From Theristus sp. LFF4_11 (lineage: Eukaryota > Nematoda > Chromadorea > Monhysterida > Xyalidae), in assembly GCA_030248135.1 (NCBI GenBank), contig JASANC010001516.1, positions 1 to 64,000 on the forward strand: 64,000 nt of DNA. The letters are read 5' to 3'. The notes below the pieces were generated by a model, which saw nothing but the letters and a program-made list of their open reading frames with translations, ran no database searches and was not told the DNA's origin. A program made the translations under genes and the position numbers. Below, one piece after another: positions 1 through 10,149 of this stretch; positions within the stretch are counted from its first letter, which is position 1, and every line of letters starts with the position of its first letter.

Positions 1-430
1 GAATTTTGGGTTAGTTTTCTTACGTGAGCAACTTTAGATACTGAATCGTGACGATTTCGGGCGAATCGGCCGTGGAAATTGGCGAAATCGGTCCAGAAAT
101 GAAAAACGAGAAAACGGTTTTTCTAGGGTAATTCAATGTGCTGATCACGGATTTTGGGTTAGTTTTCTTGTATGAGCAACTCTAGATACTGAATCGTGAC
201 GATTTATGGTGAATCGGCCGTGGAATTTAGCGAAACCGGTCCAGAAATGAAAAACAAGAAAACGGTGTTTTCCATGGTAATTCATTACGCCGATCACGGC
301 TTTTGGGTCAGTTTTTCTTTTGTGAGCGATTCTAGGTACTGAATCGTGACGATTTTGGGGAATCGGCCGTAGAAATGGCATAGGAGAAATCGGCCTAAAA
401 ACGAAAAATAAAAAACCTGAGTTGTCCGGG
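1..430. repeat. diverged tandem repeat, ~148-bp period
   Basis: A phrase containing TTTTGGGTTAGTTTTCTT recurs near positions 4, 152 and 301, each time with diverged copies of GAATCGGCCGTGGAA around it. A related stretch lies at 13235-13500, in the same position relative to the second copy of the adjacent inverted-repeat element. It also shares a 'GGTAATT...' phrase with the satellite at 10150-13115. The ORFs here are incidental. Confidence 0.7.
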
Positions 431-490
431 GTTTAGAAGAATGTGTGACCAACGAATTGTGATTTTGGTCCGACCTTCGGGGCTTATGTA

Positions 491-1540
491 AAAGTCAGAA
501 TATTATCTAAAAATGCGTGAGACGCATATAAAAGGAGGAATATGGCCTTGTGTAAGCAGTGAAAGACTTGGCTCGACAACGCTTTTCAAGTCTCTGATGT
601 GGTACACACGGATACAAGTACATAAGGGTCATATTTTTGCGCCGCGTTTGTTTTTTTTGAAGCACGCCCCCCACCGATTCCGGAAACCCGAAGGTACCAA
701 ACTCCGGTGGGATTGGGGAATGGACGGCTCACCATCCCGTGGAACCAATACCCTCGGCATGTGAGGGGGCAGCCTCTAAGCCCCGCTCTGTCCTGGGGGC
801 ACCAGTGATCTTAGCCCGATTTCGGTTTCGGTGGCCTGCGGTCGCTATATCCCCGGAGGGCAGCGAATCCGAAAGTTTTCGTTTTCGTTTTCGTTTTGCT
901 GAAAAGCGTAAAACTTTGAAGTTATTTTTTAATTGTTCTCTTCGATTTAATCTAAAATCACGCCATGTGCGAAATTCTGTAAATTCTGTGCAAAAACAGA
1001 AACATCAGAAATTGCAAAATATTGCTGCATGTAGCTTTATCGTTGTTGTTAACGTACGCACCGCTGTGTACACACCAGCACCAGTGACAAAAAGGAGTTG
1101 TCTTCCGTTGATTTTCACCTTTGTTACCGGTGTCACCTTCAACTAGTGTGGCAGGATAAACCGTCTGTCCCGTGAGTCATTGCCTTTGCCACAGGAGACC
1201 TTGCGTTCCGCAATGCTTCTGCGATACAATTTGTCCTGAACAAACCAGTGTCAGCGAGCTAAAGTCTGATTGTTATTTTAGTAGTTTTAGTGGTCGCTAA
1301 ATGCCCGAAATCCGCAAATGTGAAAGGTCATTTGTCTACAATACAAAGCACGAGGGTTGCCATGTGCAACCGAAATCATAAATAAACGGCGCAAAAATAT
1401 GACTCTTATGTACTTGTATCCGTGTGTACCACATCAGAGACTTGAAAAGCGTTGTCGAGCCAAGTCTTTCACTGCTTACACAAGGCCATATTCCTCCTTT
1501 TATATGCGTCTCACGCATTTTTAGATAATAAGTTATCTAC
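491..1540. mobile_element. inverted-repeat element A (~155-bp terminal inverted repeats)
   Basis: Positions ~491-645 and ~1385-1540 are inverted copies of each other. Each holds a short palindrome (ATGCGTGAGACGCAT), a TATA-like TATAAAAGG and a conserved tail ending ATTTTTGCGCC. The 740-bp interior codes for nothing recognisable. Positions 655-735 carry a phrase (CCCGAAGGTACCAAACTC) that recurs at 34755-34822, and in diverged form at 29655-29705. A second member of the family lies at 13551-14645. The pair can be called a foldback or MITE-like non-autonomous family; the superfamily is unknown. Confidence 0.75.
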
Positions 1541-2010
1541 AGTGGTTCGCCAATTTTGTACAAAATTCTATTTTACACCGCGTGGCGATACATCAGTTCA
1601 CAAGTCGGTATGAGCAATGATAAACAGTGAGATTATGGGCGACCGTTGTTTTTCGTCAAAAATCGCTATTTTTTGAAAATTACACTGTAAAAATAAACTG
1701 AAACGTGTAAACCAAAAAATTTTTAATCACAAAAAAGCTCTCAAAGTGTTCTAACAGTGTTCCAAATTTTAAGCCATGAGGTTCTTGCTACAGCTAAATC
1801 AACCCTCTGTATTTCTCCACATTTGTCGATTTTTCTTGTTTTTCAGATATTCTGCTGTAGTGAGTGATAGGGGCAACATACCGTGAAAAAAAAATAGTCA
1901 GAAAAACCTCCAACTGTTTTCTAATAGTGTTCCAATTTTCAGCTCTAAACACCTCAGCACACGCCAGTGAGAGCATTTTAGAATTGGAACCTTTTTTTGA
2001 CTCACACTGT
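1541..2010 (+). repeat. truncated copy of a mariner-like element
   Basis: This stretch matches 55300-55665 plus 57144-57262, starting at CTACAGTGGTTCG and ending at ...GGAACCTTTTTTTGACTCACACTGTA. It lacks the insertions that interrupt the second copy. Element A abuts its left side, so its 5' part is missing or was displaced. Confidence 0.6.
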
Positions 2011-2835
2011 ACTTAAACATACCAACTTCTTTTGACTAAGAATGCTGTAGCTAAGATGGTTATTGTTTAATTTGTTCTGGAAGGCATAAAGCCCATGTCC
2101 ATTTATGTGAAAAAACGGTATTATTCATGTACAGAAATGCAAAATGTAGCGCTCATATCGACTGGGTTGTCTGAGGTGAGGCACCATGAACCGCATCCGG
2201 ACTGGACGGACACAGCACAAAAAGGATACACTTGAAACTGATACACTAGAGCAAAAGAGAACGATCGATTATTAACATAACAATTTATCCAAAGCGAAAT
2301 AATGTTAACCGGAAGCTAGAGAGTTTTCTTATCCATACATACATGTAAACGTACGTGTATGTAAAACCTCATTGAATTTTGACAAATAATCTCACTTTAC
2401 CCATGCGAGCCGAACCAACGGTCAGACAGAAACGTCAGAACCAACGTAACCAACCTTTCCGTTTAAAAACAGTCAGAAGATTTATGATCGTACGACCACC
2501 GTGCATGCATGATTTGAGCCACCGCCGAAGAGAAACCGGGTGCTCTGGGGGTTGTACACCTTCCATGCTCACGGCTTCGCCACCGCCTAAACCCCAATTT
2601 GGATTTGAGCGGCGTAGGTTTTGCACTTTGCGTGTGTCTCATTTGCGGCCTTTAAATTGCGGCCCGCTCATTGCAACCCGTTCGATTCCGGCCCGGAACG
2701 ATTCCGGCCCTTTTCCTAACAACCCTAACATGAACCTTACCTTAGGTAGACATGAATCAAGGGTTTTTATTGGCTTTTTTTCTTTTTCTTATTTTTATTT
2801 GTTTCGTTTCGTTTTTCCACGTAAAAAATCAACGA
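2011..2835. other. no recognisable gene
   Basis: I see no supported coding exon, RNA gene or clear repeat here. Several ORFs cross it, but none has recognisable domains or splice context. A small GGCCC-rich patch lies at 2650-2720. Confidence 0.5.
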
Positions 2836-3324
2836 AAAGCTTCTTTATTAAAAGCACGCGCACTTGGCATCGGCATTGCTCATTGCTCATGATCCAATAA
2901 CGCGCGCGCACACGCACGAGCGTAACTCCGCCTCTTTTAGATTCACACACACAGCAAGGCTAATCGCTGGCGGGCTCTTCAGTGAAATGAAATGCAAGTT
3001 TAAGATTAAATAAAGTTGGATAAACCGCTGATTGGCTGTATTTGAAATTCGTGCGATGGTTGGTTTTTAAACAATGCAGTTTCTTCTGGTGCAGATTAAT
3101 GTTACCATGGCAGAACAAAAATTACAAAATTCAAATTCAACAGCACAAAGACCATTCTTGAGCTCGAGCTCTATTCAACAAACTGCTGTTGGAATGCGAT
3201 TTGGAAATGAATTGTGGAGACGCCGGGTGTCTCTGAAATTTGGTGCAAGGATTGGCTTGAAAACAATGTGTTTCAAATATTTCTCAAGGGTTTTCAGAAA
3301 AACCCAAAAGAATGGCCACACAAT
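2836..3324 (+). repeat. repeat Y, left half (split by the LINE)
   Basis: This is nearly identical to 58862-59320. The matching right half continues at 8271-8337. In the second copy the two halves are joined directly at CACACAAT|ATCATGAAGC, so this copy was split by the LINE between them. The function of Y is unknown, and an apparent ORF start near 3074 belongs to it rather than to the LINE. Confidence 0.85.
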
Positions 3325-3421
3325 TTTTTGGTTTTTACCCATAAACTTGAGACCCGTTTCAGAATCTGAACGACGTCGTGGTGCCCTGGTGGCGCCAGTT
3401 TTATCAATTGACCGCGGGCGG

Positions 3422-4480
3422 ATGACAAAACGGAGGCGGAAGAAAACGAAGCGATTCACTCCAAGCGGATCGCCGACGTCGTCACCAGAAAATAAAATTA
3501 AAAAAACAAGCCATAATCAACAACAGGCGAGCTGCGTAAATTTGGTCTCGAACGACGACGACGACGCAAACATTTCCAGTGATTCGAACAACTCCGACGA
3601 CGATTGTGAAATGGGAAACGAGGACGTGGCTGTTCTGGTCGGGTTGGTGAAAACTTTGCTGTCTGCGTTCGAAAAAATGCTGCCTTTGATTGAGAAACTC
3701 GCGCCGGCTTTGGAGGCGCAATTGAGCCAGAACAAAGACCTCCTGGAGGTCCTCAAAAAGCGGTTCTCTCAACCAGAACAGGCTTACGGCCGTCCTCCAG
3801 AGCACCTGATGGCCCTGCCAACTGACACGGCAGAGTTGTACCAAGTGGACAAAACTGTTCGCCAACAACAAAATTCTGTGAACGAAATGACGGAGCGTCA
3901 ATTGAAAAAACCAAATTGCGTGATCGAAAAACTCCCAGAGTCTGTGCCACCGGTTTCTGCACGCATGGATCAGCGCGCCAATCCCGACGCCAATCCAGAA
4001 CTGCAGTTGATTCGCGACAAGGTCGAGCAGTTGGGCGGAGATCCTGAGATGGTCGAGTGCGTTTTCCGAATGGGCGCAATCAAAGAGAAACCGCGTCCGT
4101 TGAAAGTTCTGATCAAGGACGAAGGGCAAACGAAGCGGTTGTTGTTGAGCAGAGCGTCGGCTGAGCTATTTCATCGCGCAGGGGTCGAGCCGCATCGTCA
4201 AACGTATGTTCGGCATGACTTGACGCACATGCAACGACTGCTTGAATTCCGGGCTCAGGATGTTCTGTCGTTCTTGAAAGAGAAAATGAAACACACAAAC
4301 CGCAAGTTCGTCCTTCGGGGCTCTGACACTGACCCGCTTTCGATCTATGAAAAGGTCAGCATTGGTCGAAACGGTTGGCGAGCGACGTTCTTTGCGGATC
4401 CATTCGATGTCAAGCTGTGTGACAAAATTGAGTCAGAACTAAATCCTGGACGTCAAGCAGGCGCTGGTGGGCGAGCATAG
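3422..4480 (+). CDS. LINE ORF1 protein (nucleic-acid-binding)
   Basis: The open frame runs from upstream, but residues encoded before ~3325 derive from the host repeat Y. The first methionine inside the element is at 3422, which gives 352 aa. The N-terminus is basic (TKRRRKKTKR). An acidic, Asp/Ser-rich stretch follows, then a helical hydrophobic segment with leucine-rich spacing (about residues 75-120). The C-terminal half holds the motif VFRMG...RPLKV and a later DLTHMQRLLEFR segment. These are typical of CR1-like ORF1 proteins, whose C-terminal part resembles an RNA-recognition fold. The known role is to bind element RNA as a chaperone. The stop is followed by ~90 bp before the G-rich junction to ORF2. 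The start choice is inference from the insertion boundary. Confidence 0.75.
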   Translation: MTKRRRKKTKRFTPSGSPTSSPENKIKKTSHNQQQASCVNLVSNDDDDANISSDSNNSDDDCEMGNEDVAVLVGLVKTLLSAFEKMLPLIEKLAPALEAQLSQNKDLLEVLKKRFSQPEQAYGRPPEHLMALPTDTAELYQVDKTVRQQQNSVNEMTERQLKKPNCVIEKLPESVPPVSARMDQRANPDANPELQLIRDKVEQLGGDPEMVECVFRMGAIKEKPRPLKVLIKDEGQTKRLLLSRASAELFHRAGVEPHRQTYVRHDLTHMQRLLEFRAQDVLSFLKEKMKHTNRKFVLRGSDTDPLSIYEKVSIGRNGWRATFFADPFDVKLCDKIESELNPGRQAGAGGRA

Positions 4481-4608
4481 GATAGCGGCTCTTTTCAAAC
4501 TATAAATCTAAGTAATGGCAGTTCTGTAAACTTACCAGGGGTTTTTGTTTTTTTTTTTTAATGGGGGGAGGGGGTGGTGGGGATGGGGATATTTTTGGTG
4601 GGGGGGGG

Positions 4609-4640
<32 letters not shown>

Positions 4641-4642
<2 letters not shown>

Positions 4643-7329
4643 GCAATTAATGCAGCGATGGTGCCAGAATTATCAGAGTGTTGTTCAGATTTCGAGTTGT
4701 TGGTAGTCAAGCTCTTTTTTAACAAACAAATTTACTGTTTGGGAATTGTTTATCGTCCTCCCGGTTTGCCAGATGCGGATAGAAAAAGTTGGAAAACGTT
4801 TTTAGATAAAATTACAAAATTGTCAGAAACTGATTTCGGTGTGCTGATTTTTGGTGACTTCAATTTCCCGGATCTCAAGTGGGGGGAATCAATAAATCAA
4901 TCAAAAACACCTTCGCCTCTGAGTCGAACTTTCCAGGAGCATATAAATGACTTGGGACTTTTTCAAGTGATTGAGGCTCCGACTAGACAAAGTAACTATC
5001 TGGATCTTTGTTTCGTGTCGTCGCTTGAATTCATCGTAAACGCAGAAGTGGAGTCGCCGTTCAGTGGGGTTAATTTCGAAAGTGATCACAAGTCAATAGT
5101 TGTTCAAACAAACTTGAAATTGAACCAGAAACTGCCCAATAAACAATTTAAAAATTATGCAAGGGCAGACTGGGGGCAGATTAAGAAAGTTTTAAGTGGC
5201 TTTTATCCGAGTCGTAATTTCGAGAATGGTGGTCTTCGCCCTCCGAGCAACAGTTGGCCTGATGTTTTCAATTCATGCACTACTGCGAGTCAAATGTATG
5301 AAGTTTTTGTTAAAATCTGCAAAAAACTGATTCAACTTTTTGTTCCAACATGTAAGATTACAGGGTCAGGCGTCGTCAAAACATGGACCCCAGGATTCAA
5401 ACGCTTAGTTGCCACTCAAAAACGTCTAAAAAGAATCCATAAGAATGAAAACAAAAGAAACATAAACAACTTCTTAACTCTTCGGGCAGTAAATAAATTG
5501 ATAAATAAATGGAAGTGCAGGGAAGCTTTCGCGCAAGAAAGAAAAGCGATGGAAAATCCAAACCCAAAAGCATTTTGGAAATTTGTTAAAAGGAAAATGG
5601 CAAATCAAAAAACCTTGCCAGTGCTGCGTGATTTGGCTGGCCATTATCTAGTTTCCGATCAGGAAAGGGCAGAAGCATTGAGTACACAGTTCGCATCTGT
5701 TTTTCTTGCGAATGAAAACTTGGTTGAAACAAAAACAATATCAAATTCAGGCAGCCTAGCAAACCCAATTAATTTTGATCAAGTAACTGTGCAGCGATGT
5801 TTGAGACAACTGAAAAATAAATTTGCAGCAGGCCAGGATGGAATTCCGACAATATTCTTGAAAAGACTCTGTGATTTTTTGGTGGAACCTCTAACTTCAA
5901 TTTTCAATGTCTCTCTTCGTCAGTCAGATGTTCCTGTTGAATGGAGAACTGCTGAAATCAGGCCTGTACCTAAGAAAGGCAGAAGCTCAGTTCTTTCTGA
6001 TTATCGCCCTGTGTCTTTGACATCAAGTGTGTGCAAAGTTATGGAAAAAATGCTCAGAACAAGGATTCTGAATTTTTGCATTGCTAACAAAGTTTTATCT
6101 CCACATCAGTTTGGGTTCCTTCCAGGACGTAGTGTTGAACTACAACTCCTTGACTGCATCAATGATTGGACCCATTCGTGGGATAATGGGCATGCTGTCG
6201 ACGTCGTTTATCTTGACATTTCAAAAGCATTTGATACAATTTCCCACTTGCTGCTAGTCAAAAAATTGTTTAAACTTGGTTTGGAAACTTCTCTTGTGAA
6301 CTGGGTTGCTGCTTACTTAACAAATCGGACCCAGTGTGTCACAGTTGGTAATTTTCAATCGAGAGTTAGGAATGTTACTTCAGGTGTTCCACAGGGTTCG
6401 GTTATAGGTCCAATCCTTTTTGCGCTCTTTGTAAATGATCTTCCAAAATGTGTCAATCATTGTAAAGTAGCATTGTATGCTGATGATGTGAAAATTTACC
6501 GTGAAGTGAACAATGTGAATGACAAGAAGTTGATTGAGAAAGATTTGGCTTCAATCGGAAATTGGTTAACAGAAAACAATCTTAAACTTTCGGTTGACAA
6601 AACAGTGTGTTTACACTTGAATCCATCAAAGAATCAAAACTTTACATATGAAATCAATGGGAAATCGATTGCGAATGTTAACAAAGTTAAAGATTTAGGC
6701 GTTTTGGTGGATGATAAGCTGTCTTTTGTCGATCATATTTCAGATTTGTGTGTCAAAACAAAAAGTACTTCGGGTTTGATCAAGAGATGTTTCAGAACGC
6801 GATCAACAGTAGCGAATATGAAACTTTTCAACGCGATCGTAGTTGCGAAGCTCAACTACTGCTCTTCAGTTTGGTCGCCAGCACAAGTTGGCTTGGCAAA
6901 ACGGATTGAAAATGTCCAAAGAAGTTTCACAAAATACCTTGAAGGGGTTGATTTTGCAAGCTCATATTCTGAACGCTTATCAGATCTCAATCAACATTCT
7001 CTCATCTTCAAAAGAGTTGTCTCGGATCTCACTTTAGTTTACAAATTTTTGAATGATAAGTGCTATGTGCGTAAACTTGATGATTTTTTTCACTTTCTGA
7101 TAAAGATTTTGGCACACGGGGACATGCCTTCAAATTGAACACGCCAACGGTTAGCACATCGGTCAGATCTGCTTTTTGGTCAGTCAGAGTTATTCAACTA
7201 TGGAATAGTTTGAGTCCAACTACTGTCTCAGCTCCATCAACATCTTCTTTCAAAAGCAAACTTCTTGGTCAAGACTTTATGTTGATTAATAATTATATCT
7301 CAACTCGGTATTCATCCCTTTTCACTTAA
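4641..7329 (+). pseudogene. LINE ORF2: endonuclease-reverse transcriptase, 5'-truncated and frameshifted
   Basis: The endonuclease part shows GIVYRPP, FGDFNFPDLKW and the SDHKS motif near 5080. The reverse-transcriptase part shows DYRPVSLTSS (~6000), LDISKAFDT (~6210), SGVPQGSVIGPILF (~6385) and the catalytic LYADD (6473-6487). The family normally has ~90 more N-terminal residues, carrying the first Asn/Glu catalytic residues. Here these are replaced by a run of about 30 G (4609-4640), and sequence resumes at the VAI of the usual GGGVAIY segment. Near 7084-7090, a T7 run, the frame changes: the C-terminal region ending ...RVIQLWNSLSPTTVSAPS continues in another frame to 7329. Both defects touch homopolymers, so assembly error is a real alternative to decay. 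Confidence 0.88.
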
Positions 7330-8265
7330 TTTACGTGAGGATGCCGCTTCCGTCAAACTCGCCCGTTCTTGTTTACAGTTCTGCGGACATATAATTGAAT
7401 ATTGCTTAGATAATTTTTTTTCTCTATCACACTCATCAGAACTCTCAAATCAAAACTAGAAAACGCTTGCCCACGCGTCTCCTGCTTGTTGTCTGAATGA
7501 AACAATGAAAAAATGCTCGCTTCTAATAATGTGTTTTTCTGCTTTCAGGCTTTGTTTCGGCCGTTCTATTTTCAGAGAATGTGTTTTGTCTGTGGAATGG
7601 ATCATGCTTGTGTGAACGTGGATATCAAGATAACGCACAGCGACGTTTTGTTTTGTTTTGTATTTTTCGTACCAGTTTTGTTTGTGTTTGATCGTTATTG
7701 GTAAGATGGTTTCAGTTCACTTTTTAGTCCGTCTATTCCATGAACGTTGTCACCTTGTGTGTACTGATCTCTGTCGCGCTGACATCAAATGTGATCAATA
7801 TTCTGTTTTGTTTCAATTAAAATTTACATTTTACCACAAGACAAACTAGCCATTGTGACGAATGTTCATGTTATTTGTGTAGTTTATTCGGATATCTTTG
7901 TCATAGTTTTTCACACATGAATTACATGAGATTACGTGTTGCGTTTGGCATGATTTACTTGATCTTGAACTGTTTTGAACGATTAGGTAAATTTTTGTTT
8001 GAAACTCAGTATTTGCGTCGAGTTTTTTTTGTGTTGGTGTTGACGTGGTTCTGTTCTGAGGTGATTGGCGAGACAACTTTTGTTGAAACAGGAGCAGCTT
8101 GTTTTCGTTTTCGTCTTGCCCGTGGTATCTTTTCTTTTGATGTCAATGTTTCGTGATGCAATGTTTATTAACTGATACATTATCTTAAAAAACCTCAATT
8201 ATATTTTTAATATTTGCGCCGCTGTTAGCGGTAGAATAAAATTGAATGAATGAATTGAATGAATG
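7330..8265 (+). other. LINE 3' region, non-coding
   Basis: This lies between the last ORF2 codon and the tail repeat. No ORF has recognisable content. The end reads GTAGAATAAAATTGAATGAATGAATTG, an AATAAA-like signal followed by the short tail repeat. Confidence 0.6.
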
Positions 8266-8270
8266 ACAAT

Positions 8271-8337
8271 ATCATGAAGCAGAATCAAAAACCACACCTC
8301 AGGGGTTTGTTGTTTTTGCGCAACAGTTTGAATTGAA
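8271..8337 (+). repeat. repeat Y, right half
   Basis: This matches 59320-59381 (ATCATGAAGCAGAATC... to ...GCGCAACAGTTTGAA). It is the downstream flank of the LINE insertion. Confidence 0.85.
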
Positions 8338-9149
8338 TTCGTCGATCGGATTCTGCTGCCGTTGAACGTTCAATGTCAGAGAACTTCAACGGGCGGAAAG
8401 AACCAAACAAGATGCAAAGAAACACAGTGCCATTTCACATTTATCATTTTGATTGTTCTTCGTTAATTGTTCATCATCATTCGAACAATTTTGTCACCAC
8501 TGATGCAAAACAAAACCACAAACAGAAAAACTTTCCGACATGAGCATGGTGTTTGAATAACAAAAAAAACAATTTCTGGTTTCCAGGTTATTATTGTGTT
8601 TGCTTTTGATTCAGCAACTCAATGCAAGCAATGGAGAGGTAAGCAAACAGTTTCGTGCAAGCAGCAACCAACCCACAACAAAACAACAAAACATTAGATC
8701 ACCTCAATGATTTGACATGTTCTTCAAAACAGACCAAACATCTTGCAGCCAAAAAATATTTTATTCTTAAAATTTCGGTTTTGATTTCTGAACGTCGTTC
8801 GTCGATTTCGATCGTCAAATGGCAATCCCACTCGCGGCAATCCCACCACCCACGACCAACAAACCCGGTGTCATTTCGACGATTCCTACTGCTAGGTGGA
8901 GGTAAGTCACAAACCGCCACGACTTGAATGTCGTCGTTGTCGTCTCCTCGACTCTGGGTGAGTGTCGGTTGATGGTCGCTCGCGTTTCACGGGCAGTGGT
9001 TTTGATATGAAAAAAAGACAAAAAAACTTGGATTCGTGGCGCTGCTTTACCAGTATTGCAGAATAAATCTAATTGCAGACATTTTCCGGAACAAAACATA
9101 AATCTCGGAACACACAATTTTCAGATTCTCTGCCTTTCGGTGAGGTAAA
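8338..9149. other. no recognisable gene
   Basis: No coding exon or clear repeat can be supported. The stretch is AC-rich with several short ORFs on both strands. Confidence 0.5.
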
Positions 9150-9643
9150 CGGACATTTCGCACAAGGACATTTGGCACACGGACTTCTCGCACACGGACA
9201 TTTCGCACAACGGACATTTCGCACACGGACGTTTCGCACACGGACATTTCGCACACGGACATTTCGCACAACGGTCATTTCGCACACGGACATTTCGCAC
9301 ACGGACGTTTCGCACAAAGGACATTTCGCACACGGACATTTCGCACACGGACATTTCGCACAACGGACATTTCGCACACGGACATTTCGCACAACGGACA
9401 TTTCGCACACGGACATTTCGCACAGAGGACATTACGCACAAAGGACATTTGGCACAGGGACATCTCGCACAACGGACTTTTCGCACACGGACTTTTCGCA
9501 CACGGACATTTCGCACAAAGGACATTTCGCACAACGGACATTTCGCACACGGACATTTCGCACACGGACGTTTCGCACAAAGGACATTTCGCACAAAGGA
9601 CATTTCGCACACGGACTTTTCGCATACGGACTTTGTGCAGAAA
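9150..9643 (+). repeat. minisatellite array, monomer GGACATTTCGCACAC
   Basis: There are about 30 copies of a 15-16-bp monomer, with variants at the A/G of GGACA/GGACG and in the trailing CAC/CAAC/CAAAG. All six frames stay open for long stretches, which produces spurious repeat-peptide ORFs. Confidence 0.97.
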
Positions 9644-10149
9644 GGATTTGAAGGAATTTGGGGAATTGCGAAAAGGGATGCGGAAAAGGGGCGGGTTTGG
9701 GGGGGTTTTGAGAAAATGGAATGGGAGAAGGTAATTTTGGGGGATTTGGGAAGTTTGAAGGGGTGGTGAAAACAATATGGGTTTAAATAAAGTTGGGGGT
9801 TTGGTAATTTTAAAAATTGAAATCGTACATGGTATTTTGGGTTGGGAGGGAAAGGGGAAATAAAAATTGTTGTTTATGCGGATGCGCGAGCGAGCGGCAG
9901 CGAGCGGACAGCGCATCACGCATAATATGAGCCGTTATCCCCTCGCGCGCTTTTTTCAAATTTGCTCGCTGCGTCCAGCGAGCATAGTATAAGCCACAAA
10001 CTTGGTTCTGTGCACACGAAACGAACACCCAAAGTTGTGCTTGGAGCCGCGAAAAAATTTTTATCCGACTACTTTTCATACGCTGTAGACACGAAAAACC
10101 TATTCTGAAATTAATGTTAATTATTCTTCTATCTATTTTTTTTTCAGGT

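Larger units (their letters stand above)
3325..8265 (+). mobile_element. CR1/L2-like non-LTR retrotransposon (LINE), filled site
   Basis: This 4.94-kb element carries ORF1 (RNA-binding type) and ORF2 (endonuclease plus reverse transcriptase). It ends in a short repeat tail of TTGAATGAATGAA type and has no poly-A tail, as is usual for CR1-like LINEs. The boundaries come from comparison with the uninterrupted Y repeat at 58862-59381. ACAAT occurs at both ends (3320-3324 and 8266-8270) and may be a 5-bp target-site duplication. The element looks inactive as read: ORF2 lacks the start of its endonuclease and has a frameshift near its end. Confidence 0.88.

Noticed and set aside
520..650. Spliced-leader or snRNA gene in the ends of element A (TATA-like box, GTAAG, ATTTTTG)
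   Set aside because: The landmarks occur in both inverted ends of two elements, and no known snRNA core or leader sequence fits. A transposon end is the simpler reading, though transcription is untested.
9069..9919. Long repetitive ORFs in several frames (MCEMSVCEMS-like, FRTRTFRTRT-like, HISHTDISH-like), also at 15116-15874
   Set aside because: They are translations of a 15-16-bp minisatellite. Every frame is open because the monomer lacks stops, and none has a start context or homology.
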